A stretch of 64,000 nucleotides of DNA, taken from NCBI GenBank assembly GCA_000467715.1, contig AJFK01000477.1, positions 38,843 through 102,842 of the forward strand, in the 5' to 3' direction. The position numbers and the translations under genes are program-made. The notes beneath the pieces were generated by a model, which was given only the letters and a program-made list of their open reading frames with translations, was not told the DNA's origin and ran no database searches. The DNA comes from Hysterium pulicare CBS 123377 (taxonomy: Eukaryota; Ascomycota; Dothideomycetes; Hysteriales; Hysteriaceae). Positions 59,846 through 64,000 of this stretch are shown here, in pieces (positions within the stretch are counted from its first letter, which is position 1; the number at the start of each line of letters is the position of its first letter).

Positions 59846-61130
59846 AATAGCAAGAGGTCACAAAGATGTAGAGACGACGGGGGAGGAGAGGTAGATGTTC
59901 TCTGTTTGGCGTTTCAGAAGTTGGGTTGGGGGTAGCAGCAGCATGAGCTGAGCGTCGGCAGGAATGTGCGGTTTTGACCTTCTGGGCACGGCCTTTCGGT
60001 GTGAGGAGCAGTATTCGGGGGAGAGCACGGGGTACAAGCACAGACTCAGGCACAGAATTGTGCCAAAATATGAAATGGACCAAAGACTGGTTCTGGGATG
60101 CGTGGAGACAGCAATCGAAATTGCGGTTGAAGGCTCCCGCCGCAGCCTTGCCGGGTTCCTGGCGATTGGTGAAGAAGCGTTCGTTTGCCTCTGCGAAGCA
60201 GCCGTCAACCTTACCCTAGGCCATGCCTTACTTTACCGTACCATTGTTTCCGTACCACCAAGACGGGGCTATCGTGAAATGGGACGATACGAAACGACCA
60301 CTGAAACTGACAGATGCAATTGGTGGGCGGACGAGTCGGTGCTTCTTGCAGTTAAGCGGGTCGAGTGACAGGCTGTTGTGTGCGGTTCCTCGGCTGCAAA
60401 CCGTGGGAATAACAGTGCCCAGAGCTGCCAGCTGCCGCATCTCTTGCCCTTCGTCATCGCCAATTTGCATTGAAACGGCGCACCACCAGCTCCACGTGCA
60501 ACGCAACTCGTGCGCTGCCTACATAGCTATCTTCCTTTGCCATTGCGAGGCAGGTCGACCTCTAAATTAAGGCCAGGCGCTGTCATTAAAATCAGGAGCT
60601 GTAAATCCTGTTTCTTTATTGGGACAGTTTAGTGTTGCGCTGTTTCGATCTCGCTAGTTCTTCGCCGCCTCCCGTTGGAGCTGCTTGCATCTGCAGTGCG
60701 CATGGTCTATCAATAAGAATCTGCCATCAAGGCAAAGATAAAGCCCATGTCACCATTCATCTTGCTGCACCTCTAGCGTCCGACGAACCACCGCCGGCTC
60801 ATCTTTGCCCATCTCAACACCAGCTGCGGAGGCGTTGAAGACCTTCTGCTCTTCAACGCTGCTGCAGTCGCTCCTGCTTCCACTCGCTACCAAGACGCTG
60901 CATTGAGAACATTCGTTGTCCGCATTTATCCACCCCGCCGTTACGCGTCAACTACCAAACTCTCACGGCTGTCCTTCGTTCATCAGCCACAACTCTCGAC
61001 TTGCTCTCAAACCTCAATCCTCAATCCTCAGATCTCACTCTCACTCTCTGCACTCGGCTCTGTCTTTGCATTTTTCCTTTGGTCGTCCTTACTAATAATT
61101 GACCGCGATAGTTCCGCATTCCAGTGTGCC
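59846..61130. other. Divergent spacer between Whi5/Nrm1-like gene and metalloprotease
   Basis: About 1.3 kb with no supported gene. Short frames on both strands are uninformative. The last ~280 bases are CT/CA-rich, typical of a fungal 5' leader. Confidence 0.5.
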
Positions 61131-63719
61131 ATGCCTTCTTTCCTCTCCAGTTTGCGGAGGAAGTCCAAGTCAAGCTTCAGGTCGGAAAAGGTCACAGACA
61201 ATCCCAATGGACATTTGAACGGAGAATCGAACGGACACTTGAGCGGACACTTGAACGGACAATCAAACGGCAATGCGAAGCGCCAGAAATCCTCATCGAC
61301 TCTCAACTCCGCCCTCAGATCATCTTCCTCGCCGAGCAGTCTGCCCTCAGAGGAGTCTTCGTCAAACACCAAATCCTCAAACCTACCGCCGACTCCACCG
61401 CTTCCCGCTACAAGGCCGGAGAGACCCGGACTCAACACAAACGCTACAAAACGATACAGCATGAATGTAGGAAAATGCTATTACCCTCCATATATATCAC
61501 TTTGCTGATGCTCTACTTCACAGGGCCTCCCACCAAGTGCCAATGGCTCTCAGAATTCCGTCAACCCATCATCCTTATTAGCTCCGCGAGTTCTGAATGT
61601 ATCGGACAATACTTGGGTAAGCGCATCTTCTTCTGCTTCTCGCAACATGGCTTATGGGATGTCATCATTCCGATTTGGTCACTGACAATTCCTCAGGTAA
61701 ATCAGAAAGTCCTTCTCATTTCTGGCAAAGTTGGAGAGTCGTCACACAAGCCGCTGGACGGCAACCTAACCGTCAACCACCAACAAGATAGATTTCCTCC
61801 TACCAATTGGCCTGTGTACGAATCTCACTTCAAAGCTCTCGTTTATCTACAACCTGGCCCCAACAGACTTCGCTTTGACTTTACCTCCCCCAAAGTGTCC
61901 TCCAGTAACACTTCGATCCCTCAACACTCCTCATACTTTACTGTCAATTATCTACCTCTCAATTCTTCACCACCTCTGCAATTGGCAATCATTCTTGGGA
62001 GAGACTCTCCTGGAACCTATGATGCCATGCCAGATCGCATGCAGAGGGAAGGAAACGGATTGGACTTGGCCATCAAGAAGTTCCGAATGGCTGCATACCT
62101 ATGGCAAGCTTTCACTGGCGAACAAATGCAGCGAAACGGTTTTGATCGACGGTGTTTCCGCTTCGAGGAGGAATGGCAGCTTGGTACGCTGACCTATAAT
62201 GATGCTAGAACGGGAGAGATGAGAAATGAGGCCAAAATCCATGTAATCAGGTCGAACAAGACCGTCGCAGAGATTAGAGATCTCAATCTTGCCCAGCAAT
62301 ACGATAAGGCTACGAAGAACGGAGACCTGTTTGGCATAGCCGCAGACGCCGTCAAAGACTATTTCAAACCACAACCCGGGCAGAAGCACTACGTGTCTTG
62401 TCTGTTTCTGGATTCTCAATGGGATCCCACAGTCCAGACAATTCGAGGCCATGCTGCACTTGGTGGCGGAGACGGTGAATTGCAGCTAGCGATCTTTGGA
62501 TCTCATGCACTTCAAAGCTATCCAGCAAGTATTGAAGAAGTCTGGCAGACCTTTACAGATTGCACACGAACAGACACCGCATTTGTAGCTAATGACTGCA
62601 ACGAATCAGGAAGCGTTTGGGAGGCAGCTAACATCGGTATTGGTGCTCATTTACACGAAACCGGACATCTGTTCGGGTGCCCGCATCAAGAATCTGGTGT
62701 AATGTTACGCGACTACGTAAAACTGAATCGAACATTTGTCTGCCGCGAACCATATTCTACCCGAACCAAATCACAAGGCCAAAAACTCGTTCTGCCTGAG
62801 GATGAGTGCACCTGGCACCGGTTGGATTGCCTCCGCTTTCGCTTCCACCCATGTTTCCGAGCAACAATAGATCAACCGGTGAACGGAGACGGCAGCGTAC
62901 AGATCTGGACAGTCGATAATGGCGGTGTTATTGCAACATCAGCTTCTGGCATCCCATGGGTTGAGCTCCACGTGGAGGGCGACGATGTTTGTCATGCTTG
63001 GCGAGAGTGGCCTGAAGGCAAAAACAAAATGGGTAGCAATATCGGTTATCCACGTCAGGTTACCCTGGTTGAATCTGAGCTTCGCGACCTTCTACCCAAA
63101 GAGAAACGCAACTCACGCTTCCGACTCGAGATCTTCTCTGTTGGAGGTGGAAAGCATGTGGTGGAAGACTTCAGCCAACTTGCCAATACGAAAAATTCCC
63201 GTATCCGCATCCCAGATGGCCGACGGGGCTACTGTGGGGGCAAGCTTGGCTATTCGCAGCAGGAAGGTACGAAACCACATCAGGTTATATTAGAGAATTG
63301 CTATGTTCAAACCAAACTCCTTGTGGCAATTCGCGTCTACCATGGGTTTGCTCTAGATGGAGTGGAGTTCATCTACGAAGATACGGAAACACAGTTGTTC
63401 GGGAAACGAGGTGGCAGTCCATCCGAATTTCTCCTCGATACAAGGAAAGGCGAGCTCCTGTTGGGTTTTGCCCTTCGAGCCGGCTTGTGGATAGATGGCC
63501 TACAAATCCTGACCAGTTTGGGTCGGAAGAGCGAAATGTTTGGAAACGCTACAGGCGGTAGCGGGTAAGTTCACGGATCATCTAGAACTGTTTACTTGAA
63601 CCAATACTAATTCCCCGCCTAGACATACGCTCATCCCACCTCGCGGCTATAAAATCGCCGGTATCTCAGGCACGTGCGGACAATGGGTCGATGGTTTCTC
63701 ATTGATCATCACGCGCTAA
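61131..63719 (+). CDS. Metzincin-type zinc metallopeptidase with jacalin-like lectin domain
   Basis: Four exons (61131-61466, 61524-61616, 61697-63564, 63623-63719) give 797 residues. The Met at 61131 opens a Lys/Ser-rich disordered leader with Asn-Gly-His repeats. There is no signal peptide. The central region belongs to the uncharacterised fungal 'putative peptidase' family. Its active-site motif is HETGHLFGCPH at residues 463-473, that is HExxHxxGxxH, with ESGVM just after as a candidate Met-turn. The C-terminal ~150 residues repeat the GGKLGY...FALRAGLWIDGLQI...WVDGFSLII pattern of a jacalin-like beta-prism lectin. Proteolysis of glycosylated targets is a reasonable inference; location is uncertain because no secretion signal is seen. 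Confidence 0.88.
61201..61275 (+). repeat. Degenerate short repeats coding NGHLNG/SGHLNG
   Basis: In the leader of the metallopeptidase gene, variants of a GAACGGACA(C/A)-type unit recur and encode NGHLNGESNGHLSGHLNGQ. This points to slippage-type expansion in a disordered region. Confidence 0.75.
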
Positions 63720-63981
63720 CACCATTCCTTCCCACACTTTACTTTCACCTTCAAAGCGCTCCCAGGGAGCAGCTCCTGTCTTAATCAAACACATTTGCAT
63801 CCGGATCGAACCTACAAGTATTCGGCATTTGGCATCACTCTGGCATCGTCTAACGCCCTCATCGTGCGTCTGACCTCGGGTGGCCTGTCTGTAATTTCAC
63901 CAAAGCATTGTCGTGTGCTGCATCACCGCATCAAAGAGAATTGGGTTCTGGATAGTTGGGCTATCCATTAATAATGACTGT

Positions 63982-64000
63982 GGGGGGGGGGGGGGGGGGG
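63982..64000 (+). repeat. Poly-G run of 19 at the window edge
   Basis: Nineteen consecutive G residues run up to the last base of the window and may continue beyond it. Such a long G run is rare in fungal genomes. It may be a true G tract, a contig end, or a sequencing artefact. Confidence 0.9.

Overview
The window is nuclear DNA of a filamentous ascomycete (Pezizomycotina). Evidence: many short introns (about 45-130 bases) with GTANGT-type donors and CTAAC/CTGAC branch sites; fungus-only families (Clr5 domain, 2EXR, FluG, Whi5/Nrm1, GH72 glucanosyltransferase, beta-1,3-glucan synthase); and gene spacing of roughly 2-3 kb. A Leotiomycetes-like lineage is my guess, not something the sequence proves. 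I resolved 23 protein genes, most with exon structures whose phases close exactly. I saw no tRNA, rRNA, intact transposon, CRISPR array or PKS/NRPS cluster.

Layout. 1-5200: 3'-truncated C2H2 zinc-finger gene (-), metallo-beta-lactamase-like protein (+), 2EXR/F-box-like protein (+), then an AT-rich island. 6498-13092: proteasome ATPase RPT3 (-) and SWI/SNF subunit SWI1 (+), diverging. 14520-18679: a fused GMC/cholesterol-oxidase-type flavoprotein and alpha/beta-hydrolase that is broken by a stop and a frameshift. 19111-23000: four small genes, including an ELYS-like nuclear pore protein. 23326-27369: a divergent enolase converging on a Clr5-domain protein. 28169-33777: a small orphan gene and two paralogous AAA+ ATPases (DUF7025 type) arranged tail to tail. 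35426-40398: an SPT10-like GNAT protein with an integrase-type HHCC zinc domain, sharing a 157-base promoter with a FluG-type amidohydrolase-glutamine synthetase fusion. 40399-41644: a second AT-rich island. 41645-52357: GPI-anchored beta-1,3-glucanosyltransferase (-) and beta-1,3-glucan synthase FKS1 (+), diverging from a 3-kb spacer. 52915-63719: serine palmitoyltransferase LCB1, a small four-helix membrane protein, a Whi5/Nrm1-type G1/S repressor (-), and a cytosolic-looking metzincin with a jacalin-like lectin tail.

How the genes fit together. Most loci are core housekeeping genes: proteasome, chromatin remodelling, glycolysis, sphingolipid synthesis, cell-cycle repression. The clearest functional pair is FKS1 with the GH72 transglycosylase: one makes beta-1,3-glucan and the other elongates and branches it. 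FluG (asexual development signalling in Aspergillus) beside an SPT10-like histone-gene regulator is a second divergent pair.

The accessory-looking parts are the broken oxidase-hydrolase fusion, the tail-to-tail AAA+ pair with its orphan neighbour, and two gene-free islands (about 5.4-6.3 kb and 40.4-41.3 kb). In each island the strand bias flips abruptly from C-rich to G-rich.
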